From: [Actinomadura] parvosata subsp. kistnae
Lineage (GTDB): Bacteria; Actinomycetota; Actinomycetes; Streptosporangiales; Streptosporangiaceae
Assembly (NCBI RefSeq): GCF_900323885.1
Contig: NZ_OOHJ01000018.1
Coordinates: 2,095,001-2,159,000 of the forward strand
Reading direction: 5' to 3'
DNA length: 64,000 bases
The notes under the pieces are model-generated. The model was not told where the DNA came from. It ran no database searches and was given only the letters and a program-made list of their open reading frames with translations. Each line of letters begins with the position of its first letter. Position 1 is the stretch's first letter. Shown here piece after piece: positions 1-7,120 of the stretch. The translations under genes were made by a program, and so were the position numbers.

Positions 1-195
1 GGACCGACGGTCCTGCCCGCGGAATGTGCCGGGCGGGCGAGGCGGGGCGCGGAACGTACCGGACGGGCGGTGCTGGGCGCGGAAGGTGCCGGACGGGCGG
101 TGCTGGGCGCGAAAGGTGCCGGGCGGGCGGGGCTAGGCGCGGAAGGTACCGGAGCGGCGGTCCTGGGCGCGGAAGGTGCCGGGTGGGTGGCCCGT
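1..195. repeat. 30-bp tandem repeat spanning the end of the AraC-type gene
   Basis: Six units in exact 30-bp register fill positions 1-180, with a partial unit after that. Each unit contains a core of the form GCGCGGAAGGTGCC. Because 30 is a multiple of three, the array keeps the minus-strand reading frame and encodes a decapeptide of the type GTFRAQHRPS. The stop codon of the AraC-type gene (133-135) lies inside one unit, and the frame stays open through the four units beyond it to the window edge. Confidence 0.9.
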
Positions 196-1146
196 CCAGC
201 GGCGGAAGGCGCGTCTGAACGCGCTCGCCTCCGAGAAGCCCAGCCGCCTGGCCAGCTCCTCGACGGACTCCTCGCCGCGGCGCAGGCCGTCGATGGCGGC
301 GTCCCGCAGGAGCTCCTCCTTGATGCGCCCGATCGACGTGCCCTCGGCGCGCAGCAGCCTTCGCAGGTGCTGCGTGCTCACGTTGAGCTGGGCCGAGACG
401 TCGTCGGGGCCGGGCCAGCGGCCGCGCAGCCCGCGTTCGAGGATCGTGCGTACCCGGTCGGCGACGGACGAGCCGTAGTCGCGCGTGGCCAGCCACACGT
501 AAGGCTGATCGCCGAGGTAGCCGGCGAGGTCCTCCTCGTTCCTGATGACCGGCGCGCGCAGCAGGTCGCGGTCGAAGGCCAGCGCGAGCCGGTCGGCCCC
601 GAACACCGGATGCCGCCCGAACACCGCCTCGTAGTCGGCCGCGTACGGCGGCGCCGGCCAGGGCAGGCGCAGCTCCCGGAGGCCGACCCGCCGCCCGGCG
701 AGCCAGCCGGCCAGGCGGTGGACGAGCGTGGCCAGCAGCTCGGCGGCCAGATGGTCGGGGTCGTCGAGCCCGCTCACGTCGATCTCGACCTCGGCGAGCG
801 CCCCGACCACCGACACCCGCAGCGGCGGCACGCCGGGCAGCGTCGCGCTCGCCTCGGCCAGCCGCAGCAGCGCCCCCTCCAGGTCGGGCACGTGGATCGC
901 CGAGCGCAGCACCAGCCGGAAGGTGCCCAGCGGCACGGGCGCGCCCAGCCCGAACAGCTCGTCCCCCGTCAGGATCCACAACTCCTGGGTCAGCTCCGCC
1001 ACCTGGGCGAGCGTCACGTCCTCACACCGCGCCGCGCCAGGCCGGATGCCGGTACGGCGCAGCAGCGACTCCACGTCGAGCCCCTGCCGCTCACCGACAC
1101 GCACGAGCCGCCTGACCACGTCGCCCGGCTGCGTCGAGCTGCTCAC
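133..1146 (-). CDS. AraC-family transcriptional regulator (OruR-like)
   Basis: This is a 337-aa DNA-binding regulator. Residues about 1-200 resemble the arabinose-binding-like N-terminal domain of the OruR/ArgR2 type of AraC regulators. The last 100 residues hold two helix-turn-helices: DVSAQLNVSTQHLRRLL, then VEELARRLGFSEASAFRRAF. The usual family ending (FRRWTGHPPGTFR) is followed by an extra repeat unit, GTFRAQDRRS, and then the stop. The tail is therefore a product of the 30-bp repeat. The ATG at 1146 is followed by a good regulator N-terminus and faces the divergent Lnt-like gene. The ligand and targets cannot be read from the sequence. Confidence 0.88.
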   Translation of the reverse strand: MSSSTQPGDVVRRLVRVGERQGLDVESLLRRTGIRPGAARCEDVTLAQVAELTQELWILTGDELFGLGAPVPLGTFRLVLRSAIHVPDLEGALLRLAEASATLPGVPPLRVSVVGALAEVEIDVSGLDDPDHLAAELLATLVHRLAGWLAGRRVGLRELRLPWPAPPYAADYEAVFGRHPVFGADRLALAFDRDLLRAPVIRNEEDLAGYLGDQPYVWLATRDYGSSVADRVRTILERGLRGRWPGPDDVSAQLNVSTQHLRRLLRAEGTSIGRIKEELLRDAAIDGLRRGEESVEELARRLGFSEASAFRRAFRRWTGHPPGTFRAQDRRSGTFRA

Positions 1147-1177
1147 CGGCCCACCCTACGTCGCCGGCCACCGCACA

Positions 1178-1590
1178 CGGATCGGTCGCGCTTTCCCCGC
1201 CACCCCCACGTCCCGGTCGTCGTGCCCGGATCGGTCGTGACTTCCCCTGTCACCTCACGTCCGGGGTAGTCGTGCCCGGGTTGGCCGCCGCTTTCCCGGC
1301 CACCTCATGTCCCCGGTCGCCGTGCCCGGATCGGTCGCGACTCCCCTACCGCCTCACGTCCGGGATAGTCGTGCCCGAATAGGTCGCACTTCCCCGCCAC
1401 CTCACGTCTCCGGTCGTCGTGCCCGAATCGGCCGCGCTTCCCCCGCCGCCTCACATCCCGGGGTCGTCGTGCCTCGATCGGCCGTGCCTTCCCCCTGCCA
1501 CCTCGCGTCTCTGGCTGCCCTGCGCGGACCGATCACGATCCCCCGCCGCCCCACGTCCCTGGCCGCCGTGCGCGGATCGGTCATGGTTCT
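1178..1590. repeat. Degenerate ~50-bp tandem array in a divergent promoter region
   Basis: The 496-bp gap between the AraC-type and Lnt-like genes is mostly a degenerate array with a 48-51 bp period. Landmarks of the form CGGATCGGTCG recur near 1178, 1227, 1277, 1327, 1376, 1424, 1474, 1525 and 1573. Each is followed by a pyrimidine-rich TTCCCC stretch, a CACCTCACGTC block and a GTCGTGCC block. Reading frames through it exist only because the repeat lacks stops, so I do not call them genes. The array directly abuts the start of the Lnt-like gene. Confidence 0.85.
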
Positions 1591-1642
1591 CGCGCGCGAC
1601 GGTGCTGGGGCGGGCACGGTGCCCGTTCGTACCGTTCCGGGC

Positions 1643-3166
1643 ATGACGATCTCATCTCGCTCTTCTCGCCACCGGCTGCTCTGGCTGGGGCTCGGGCTGG
1701 TGTTGCAGTTGTTCGCGGTCGGGGGGCGGTGGGACCTGCCGTTGGCGGCGTGGGGCTTTCAGGTTTTCCTGGTGAGGTTCGTGCGGACGGGGCGCCCCTG
1801 GCCGGGGCTCGCGCTGGTGTGGTTGGTGGGGGTGGCGGGCGGGTTGTTCTGGGCCGTGCAGCTCGCGGTGCCGATCACGCCTCTGGTGCTGGCGGGGGTG
1901 GTCGTGCTCGGGTCGGCCGCGGTCGTGCCCTTCGCGGTGGATCGGCTGGTGGCGGCCCGGCTGGGGCCGTTCGCGAGGTTGCTCGCCTTTCCGGCCGCGC
2001 TGACCGCGGTCGCGTTCCTGATGGGTACCTACAATCCGTTCGGCACCGCGTACGGGTTGCTGGCCGTCACCCAGCACGACGACCTGGCGCTGCTTCAGGC
2101 GATCTCCGTCGTCGGGCCCTACGCGATCGCCTTCCTCATCGGCGCCGTCGCGACCGCCGCCAACCACCTGTGGGAGCGCGGCGGGCCCCGGCCGGCCGTC
2201 GTGGTGGCGGCCGTGCTGGCGGCGGTGGTGGCGGGCGGCCAGGCGCGGCTGGCCTTCGCCCCCGCGCCGGGCTCGCCGACCGTACGGGTCGCGGGCATCA
2301 ACCCGGCCGCGGCCTCCCTCGACGCGGCCCGGCGGCTGCTCGGCGCCGAGCCGACCGACCTGCGGGCCGTCTCCGGGATCGACCCGGCCACGGTACGGGC
2401 GGCCTCGGCCCTGGTCAGCGGCCAACTGTTCGCCGACACCCGGGAGGCGGCACGAGCGGGCGCGAAGATCGTGTTCTGGTCGGAGAACGCGGCGAAGATC
2501 CGCGCCGAGGACGAGCCCGCGTTCCTCGCCGAGGCCGCCCGGCTCGCCCGCGAGCAGGGCATCTATCTCAACCTCGCCATGAACGTGTACCTGCCCGCCG
2601 CTCCCTACGGCCGCGACCAGACCGTGCTCATCGGGCCCGGCGGGAACGTGCTGTGGACGTACCAGAAGCACCACCCCATCCCCGGCCTGGAGAGCTACCG
2701 GCCCGGCACGGGCCCCGTGCCCGTCGTGGACACCCCGTACGGCCGCCTGTCCAACGTCATCTGCTACGACGCGGACTTCCCCGCGACGATGCGCGTCGCC
2801 GCCGACATCATGCTCGTACCCGGCGGCGACTGGCCGGAAATGGGCCGCATCCACACGAAGATGGCGAGCCTGCGGGCGATCGAGAACGGTTACGCGCTCG
2901 TCCGGCAGGACTTCAACGGCTCCTCCCAAGCCTTCGACCACCAGGGGCACGTGCTGTCGCAGCAGGACACCACGACCGGCGACAACCGCCCGTGGATCGT
3001 GGACGTGCCCATGCGCGGCGCGATCACGCCGTACCGGATGGTGGGGGACGTCTTCGCCTGGCTGTGCGCGGCGCTGACGCTCGGCGTCGTCGGGGCCGGA
3101 GTGCGGCGATCGGTCGAGCGCCGCCGTCAAGGCGCGCGGCGATCGAGGACCGCCGTCGGGAGGTGA
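1643..3166 (+). CDS. lnt: Apolipoprotein N-acyltransferase-like protein (Lnt)
   Basis: This 507-aa integral membrane enzyme probably transfers an acyl chain to the N-terminal cysteine of lipoproteins. About six or seven hydrophobic helices occupy residues 10-215. A nitrilase-superfamily domain follows at about 225-460, on the outer face in this family. The catalytic triad is visible: Glu281 in FWSEN, Lys342 in YQKHHPIPG and Cys374 in VICYDADFP. A last helix lies near 475-495. I chose the ATG at 1643 because the open frame upstream runs only through the 50-bp repeat array. Length matches Lnt. It is followed by a TetR gene that carries its own operator. Confidence 0.85.
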   Translation: MTISSRSSRHRLLWLGLGLVLQLFAVGGRWDLPLAAWGFQVFLVRFVRTGRPWPGLALVWLVGVAGGLFWAVQLAVPITPLVLAGVVVLGSAAVVPFAVDRLVAARLGPFARLLAFPAALTAVAFLMGTYNPFGTAYGLLAVTQHDDLALLQAISVVGPYAIAFLIGAVATAANHLWERGGPRPAVVVAAVLAAVVAGGQARLAFAPAPGSPTVRVAGINPAAASLDAARRLLGAEPTDLRAVSGIDPATVRAASALVSGQLFADTREAARAGAKIVFWSENAAKIRAEDEPAFLAEAARLAREQGIYLNLAMNVYLPAAPYGRDQTVLIGPGGNVLWTYQKHHPIPGLESYRPGTGPVPVVDTPYGRLSNVICYDADFPATMRVAADIMLVPGGDWPEMGRIHTKMASLRAIENGYALVRQDFNGSSQAFDHQGHVLSQQDTTTGDNRPWIVDVPMRGAITPYRMVGDVFAWLCAALTLGVVGAGVRRSVERRRQGARRSRTAVGR

Positions 3167-3208
3167 TCAAAGGTCGCCTGACTCCTTGCGTCCGGGGTGA
3201 TCACTCTT

Positions 3209-3231
3209 CTAAGTTAGGCACCCTAACTTAG
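3209..3231. promoter_or_regulatory. Perfect 10+3+10 palindrome, probable TetR operator
   Basis: The half site CTAAGTTAGG (3209-3218) is repeated as its exact reverse complement at 3222-3231, separated by CAC. It ends directly before the GGAAGG ribosome-binding site (3231-3236) of the TetR gene at 3244. The TTAGG...CCTAA arrangement is typical of TetR-family operators, so autoregulation is the likely role. The palindrome is seen directly; the binding partner is inferred. Confidence 0.8.
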
Positions 3232-3243
3232 GAAGGCTCACCC

Positions 3244-3900
3244 ATGAGGACCGGCGGGCGCACGGCCAGCTTCACGCTTCGTGACGTGATCGAGGCCGGC
3301 ACCCGCATCGGCCTCGAACGGCTCAGCATGCAGAGCGTCGCCGACGCGCTCGGCGTCACCACGGCGGCCGTCTACCGGCACGTGCCCAGCCGTTCCGCGC
3401 TGGAGAGCCTGGTCGGGGAGGCCATCCTCGACGAGCTGACCCTCGTCGACGACCCCGCCGAGCCGGCCGCCGCCCACCTCGCGAGCTTCGCCCTGCAGCT
3501 GCGCCGCTTCACGCTCAGCCGCCCCGGTACGGCCCAGTACATGCAGCGGCTGTTCCCGCGCGGGCCGTCCGGGCTACGCCTGCTGGAGCACCAGATCAAC
3601 GCCCTGGGCCGGCGCGGCTACGACCCGCCCGCCGCCGTCGCGCTCTCCTCCGCCGTCGCCACCCTGGCCATCGGCGCCACCGTCGCCGAGCAGGAGCGGG
3701 CCGCCCTGCTCGCCACGCCCGCCGTGGAGGAGGCGCTGGCGGTGATGGCGGGCTCCGAGCTGCTGCGGCAGGCCGGCGCCGGCATCCCCGCGCACACCCC
3801 GGAGGACTACTTCGTGTTCATGCTCACCGCCGCCGCCGAAGGGCTCGTCGCCCAGCTCCCGCCCGGCCGCCCGCTCCCCGTCCCGCAGGCGGCACCCTGA
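3244..3900 (+). CDS. TetR-family transcriptional regulator
   Basis: This 218-aa one-component repressor has an N-terminal helix-turn-helix at about residues 12-55. Its recognition motif SVADALGVTTAAVYRHVPSR is characteristic of TetR. The all-helical ligand-binding half (about 70-205) resembles the TetR_C class. The start is fixed by GGAAGG seven bases upstream, and a perfect palindrome lies just before that. It follows the Lnt-like gene on the same strand, but the 77-bp gap with its own operator suggests an independent promoter. A 12-bp tandem repeat follows the stop. The effector is unknown. Confidence 0.9.
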   Translation: MRTGGRTASFTLRDVIEAGTRIGLERLSMQSVADALGVTTAAVYRHVPSRSALESLVGEAILDELTLVDDPAEPAAAHLASFALQLRRFTLSRPGTAQYMQRLFPRGPSGLRLLEHQINALGRRGYDPPAAVALSSAVATLAIGATVAEQERAALLATPAVEEALAVMAGSELLRQAGAGIPAHTPEDYFVFMLTAAAEGLVAQLPPGRPLPVPQAAP

Positions 3901-3908
3901 ACGCCACC

Positions 3909-3968
3909 GAGCACTCCCCCGAGCACGTTACTGAGCACTTCGCCGAGCACTTCATTGAGCACGACGCC
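3909..3968. repeat. 12-bp tandem repeat, five copies
   Basis: GAGCAC recurs at exactly 12-base intervals from 3909 to 3957, each time followed by six variable bases. The array fills most of the 79-bp gap between the TetR stop and the kinase start. It ends in the purine-rich GAGGAGA that serves as the kinase ribosome-binding site. Confidence 0.85.
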
Positions 3969-3979
3969 GAGGAGACCCC

Positions 3980-5950
3980 GTGCCCCACCCGATGAGCCTG
4001 CTCCCGGAAGACCCCGCCGAGGTCGGGCCCTACCGGCTGGAGGGCCGGCTCGGGGCGGGCGGGCAGGGCGTGGTCTACACGGGGCGCGGCCCCGGCGGCG
4101 CGCTCGTCGCCGTCAAGCTGCTGCACTCACACCTCATGGCCGACGACGACGCCCGGACCAGGTTCCTGCGGGAGGTGCGGACGGCCGAGCGGGTGGCGCC
4201 GTTCTGCACGGCCCAACTGCTGGACTCCGGCTTCGTGGGGGCCCGGCCGTACATCGTCAGCGAGTACGTGGACGGGCCCTCACTCCAGGACTCCGTCAAG
4301 GAGAGCGGGCCGCGCGGCGCGGCGGCCCTGCAACGACTGGCCATCAACACCGCGACCGCGCTGGCCGCCATCCACGCGGCCGGAGTCGTGCACCGCGACT
4401 TCAAACCCGGCAACGTGCTGCTCGGACCCGACGGGCCCGTGGTGATCGACTTCGGCATCGCCAAGGCCCTCGACCTCAGCCAGTCGGTCGCCAGCAGCCA
4501 GCCCATCGGCAGCCCCGCCTACATGGCGCCCGAGCAGATCGCCGACGACGACGTGGGGCCGGCCGCCGACCTGTTCGCCTGGGCGGCCACCATGTACTAC
4601 GCGGCCACCGGGCGGCGCGCCTTCCCCGGCGAGTCCATCCCCGCCACCCTGCACTCGGTCCTGCACAGCTCACCTGACCTGAGCGGGGTGGAGGGGCCGC
4701 TGCGCCGGCTCCTGGAGAAATGCCTGTCCAAGGACCAGTCGCTCCGCCCCACGGCCGCCGAGGTAGCCGACCACCTCCGCACCCAGCTCGCCGCTGATGG
4801 GCGCCCGCACGTTGACGTCACGCCGGCCGGACACACCCCGGCTGGGCACCCGCAGGGGGAGGTCACACCGGCCGGACACGCCCCGGACGGGCGTCCGCAC
4901 GGCGCGGCCACGCCTGCCGGGCACACCGCTGAGGAGCGCCCGCACGGCAACGTGACTCCCGTCCAGCACGTCACGGCCGGCGGACACGCGCCAGGCTGGC
5001 GGCCGCACGGCGATGGCACGCCTGCCGAGCACACCGCTGAGGAGCGCCCACAGGGCAGCGCCACACCCGTCCAGCACGCCACGCCCGGCGGACAGGCGCC
5101 GGGCTGGCGGCCTCAGGGCGACACTGCACCTGCCCCATATGCCCCCGACGGGCCCGTGCACGGTGGGCACGTCGGGGATGGGCGTCAGCGCGGTGGTGGT
5201 GTGGCCGGCGGTTATGCCTCCGAGGTGTCCGTGCCCGCCCGGGAGGCGGGCGGCTCAGGGGATCGGCGGCGGCGGGTGCTTGCTGTGGTTTCGGCGAGTG
5301 CGGCGATGGTCGTCGCCGTCGGGGTGGGGATCGGTGTGTACGCTCTTGCGCCCGCCACCGCTCAACGGCAGGCGCAGCGGGCTTCGGTGTCGCCGGGGGC
5401 GGGGGTGCCGGAGTCGGGGACGGGCGGTACGGGAACAGTGGGGACGGAGGTGCCGTCGGTGAGCGCGTCCGCTTCCTCGCCCGCGCCGACCGCGTACAAG
5501 CTGCTCGCCACCGCGGATCCCGCAAAGACCGGTGAGGGTGCCCCGGCGTCTCCCACCAGGACGCCGCGTAGGTCCGCGTCCCCGACCCGTGACACGGACG
5601 CGACGCCTGGCAGCAGCCCCACCTCCTCGGTCAAGAAGCCGAAGGCGACTCCCGAGGCCACCCGCAGGTCCCCCACGAGCAAGGCCACCGGTAGTGAGCG
5701 GCCGTCGCCCAAGCCGTCGCTTCAGCCCTCCACGGGGTCGGTCACGTGGAACGACGCCGGTGAGTACTGCAAGGCGCAGGGGCAGTCGGTCTCGTTCGGG
5801 GCGGGGTGGTCGGGCATGAAGTGCTCGGGCGGGGGTGCGGAGCTTTCGGTGTCGGAGTTGTGTGCCTGGAAGTACCCGGCCTACAGCAACGCCGTGGGGG
5901 TGGCGCCGGAGAACCCGTTCGTGCCGACCGCCACCTGCAACCTGGCCTGA
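3980..5950 (+). CDS. Membrane-anchored Ser/Thr protein kinase (PknB-like)
   Basis: This is a 656-aa Hanks-type kinase. The catalytic domain spans about residues 13-275: a glycine-rich loop GAGGQGVVY, Lys46 in VAVKLL, catalytic Asp140 in VVHRDFKPGN, DFG Asp157 and an APE motif (YMAPEQ). A long low-complexity linker (about 275-425), rich in TPAGH/RPHG repeats, leads to one transmembrane helix at about 432-454. A Ser/Thr/Pro-rich stalk follows. The small extracellular C-terminal domain starts near WNDAGEYC and has four cysteines. The start is GTG, with GAGGAGA 4-5 bases upstream; an ATG at 3992 is a weaker alternative. There are no PASTA repeats, so the sensor is not of the PknB muropeptide type. 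Confidence 0.93.
   Translation: MPHPMSLLPEDPAEVGPYRLEGRLGAGGQGVVYTGRGPGGALVAVKLLHSHLMADDDARTRFLREVRTAERVAPFCTAQLLDSGFVGARPYIVSEYVDGPSLQDSVKESGPRGAAALQRLAINTATALAAIHAAGVVHRDFKPGNVLLGPDGPVVIDFGIAKALDLSQSVASSQPIGSPAYMAPEQIADDDVGPAADLFAWAATMYYAATGRRAFPGESIPATLHSVLHSSPDLSGVEGPLRRLLEKCLSKDQSLRPTAAEVADHLRTQLAADGRPHVDVTPAGHTPAGHPQGEVTPAGHAPDGRPHGAATPAGHTAEERPHGNVTPVQHVTAGGHAPGWRPHGDGTPAEHTAEERPQGSATPVQHATPGGQAPGWRPQGDTAPAPYAPDGPVHGGHVGDGRQRGGGVAGGYASEVSVPAREAGGSGDRRRRVLAVVSASAAMVVAVGVGIGVYALAPATAQRQAQRASVSPGAGVPESGTGGTGTVGTEVPSVSASASSPAPTAYKLLATADPAKTGEGAPASPTRTPRRSASPTRDTDATPGSSPTSSVKKPKATPEATRRSPTSKATGSERPSPKPSLQPSTGSVTWNDAGEYCKAQGQSVSFGAGWSGMKCSGGGAELSVSELCAWKYPAYSNAVGVAPENPFVPTATCNLA
4893..5116 (+). 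repeat. 108-bp internal repeat in the kinase linker
   Basis: Matching points at 4895, 5003 and 5111 give a 108-bp (36-codon) period with two full copies. Each copy encodes blocks of the form RPHG, TPAGHTAEERP, TPVQH and GGHAPGW. The copies differ by scattered substitutions. The repeat lies wholly in the cytoplasmic linker between the kinase domain and the membrane helix, so its expansion would only change linker length. Confidence 0.85.
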
Positions 5951-6069
5951 TCGTCCGACGATCCGCCATCAGGCCCGTTTAGTCCGGTTCTGGTGCGGTA
6001 GGGGCGCTCGGTGGCGGAACGCGAACGAGGCGGCCACAGCGGAGCGGCCGCCCGGCGCCACAGCAGGAG

Positions 6070-6486
6070 GTGACGATCATCCTCGCGGCATTGGCCATCC
6101 CGGTGGCGGCTCTGATCGGTCTGATGCTCATGCAACTGCTGGAGGACGCACTGTTGCCTTCTCCGGCCGACTCGCGAAAACCCGAAGCCGAAGGTGACGC
6201 CGCCGTCGCGGCGACGACGGCCGACCTGGCACCCACGCCCGACCTGGCGCAGGCTTCCGATCCGGCGCCCGTGGTCGAGGGCAAGGTCGAAGTCGAGGCC
6301 GGGGCTGCCGTGGCGGCGCCTCCGGCTGTGATCCTGACCTTTCCTGCCCCCGCGCGCCCCTACGCGTCCGGTCGCGGGCGGCCGGCCACGCGCAGGCCGT
6401 CGAGCTGTGCGAAGGCCGCCGCGCAAAAGGGAGGCCCGAGGTGGCCCGCGTCGCGGCCCCGCCAGGCGGTCCCGCGCTCAGCCTGA
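6070..6486 (+). CDS. Hypothetical single-pass small membrane protein
   Basis: This 138-aa frame begins with about 25 hydrophobic residues (IILAALAIPVAALIGLML) and continues as an Ala/Pro/Glu-rich tail. Codon third positions are GC-biased up to about 6400 and less convincing after that. The GTG start overlaps, in a GTGA arrangement, the stop of a 20-codon arginine-rich frame at 6011-6073. AGGAGG lies too close to serve this start directly, so translational coupling is possible. I do not recognise the family. The remaining 6011-6537 gap holds nothing else I can name apart from a possible -10 box for the next gene. Confidence 0.4.
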   Translation: MTIILAALAIPVAALIGLMLMQLLEDALLPSPADSRKPEAEGDAAVAATTADLAPTPDLAQASDPAPVVEGKVEVEAGAAVAAPPAVILTFPAPARPYASGRGRPATRRPSSCAKAAAQKGGPRWPASRPRQAVPRSA

Positions 6487-6537
6487 CGGGCGGGCCGCGC
6501 GGCCCATCGGCGATCAGGGATGTGTAATATCCCGGTT

Positions 6538-7008
6538 GTGCAGATGGGTGAAGGAGTCGAGTGGGGGTTGCACTGCTGTGTGACCCTGGGCTGGCTCAAG
6601 GACGAAGGGCCGGTGTCGATCCGCAAGCTGGCCGCCTGGTTCGACCTTCCGCAGGAATACCTGAAGAAGCGCCTCCAGGCCCTGACCAAGGCGGGGATCC
6701 TCACCTCGACCCCGGGTGTCAGGGGCGGGTTCGCGCTGGCCAGGCCGCCGGAGCAGATCACCATGATGGACGTGGTGACGGCGCTCGAAGGGCCGGTGGA
6801 GGCGTTCCGGTGTGCCGAGATCCGGCAGCGGGGCGTCGGCGCGGAGGGTGGGCAGTTCCGCCGGCCGTGCGGGATCTCCATGGCGATGCGGCGGGCGGAG
6901 CTGGCCTGGCGGCGGGAGCTGGCCGGGCAGACGATCGCCGACCTCATGGAGGGTGCGACCCCCTCGGGTGAACGCACCCGCCGCAACTACGCGCGCATGC
7001 GCGGCTGA
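6538..7008 (+). CDS. Rrf2-family transcriptional regulator
   Basis: This is a 156-aa winged-helix regulator. The Rrf2 signature is clear: SIRKLAAWFDLPQEYLKKRL as recognition region, then LTSTPGVRGGFALARPP as wing, then MDVVTALEGPVEAFRC. Two cysteines flank the family's cluster loop (FRC and RRPCGI), where iron-sulfur Rrf2 proteins usually have three, so redox sensing is possible but uncertain. TAATAT at 6525-6530 lies about seven bases before the GTG at 6538, with no Shine-Dalgarno sequence, which suggests a leaderless mRNA. An ATG at 6544 is an alternative start. It precedes an MFS exporter that it may control. Confidence 0.87.
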   Translation: MQMGEGVEWGLHCCVTLGWLKDEGPVSIRKLAAWFDLPQEYLKKRLQALTKAGILTSTPGVRGGFALARPPEQITMMDVVTALEGPVEAFRCAEIRQRGVGAEGGQFRRPCGISMAMRRAELAWRRELAGQTIADLMEGATPSGERTRRNYARMRG

Positions 7009-7085
7009 GAGCACCCCGCCACGCGCGCATGCGTGCATGAGAAGAACCTGGCCACGCACGCACGCGCGGCTGAGAAGAACCCCCT
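6993..7085. repeat. 32-bp tandem repeat crossing the Rrf2 stop codon
   Basis: Three imperfect units can be aligned on GCGCAT at 6993 and 7025 and on TGAGA at 7006, 7038 and 7071. The Rrf2 stop TGA (7006-7008) is part of the first unit. The array ends just before the MFS gene and separates the two genes. Confidence 0.7.
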
Positions 7086-7120
7086 TCGCCCCACTGGGCC
7101 GTTTCAGGACAGGAATGAGG

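Noticed and set aside
24..218. Gly/Arg-rich plus-strand frames at the window start
   Set aside because: They exist only because the 30-bp repeat lacks stops; they are antisense to the AraC gene and its extension.
1..1600. The 30-bp and 50-bp arrays as CRISPR
   Set aside because: Units are directly adjacent, without unique spacers, and no cas genes are present.
1307..1642. N-terminal extension of the Lnt-like protein through the 50-bp repeats
   Set aside because: The extension is a translated repeat with no family similarity, and the hydrophobic N-terminus begins naturally after ATG 1643.
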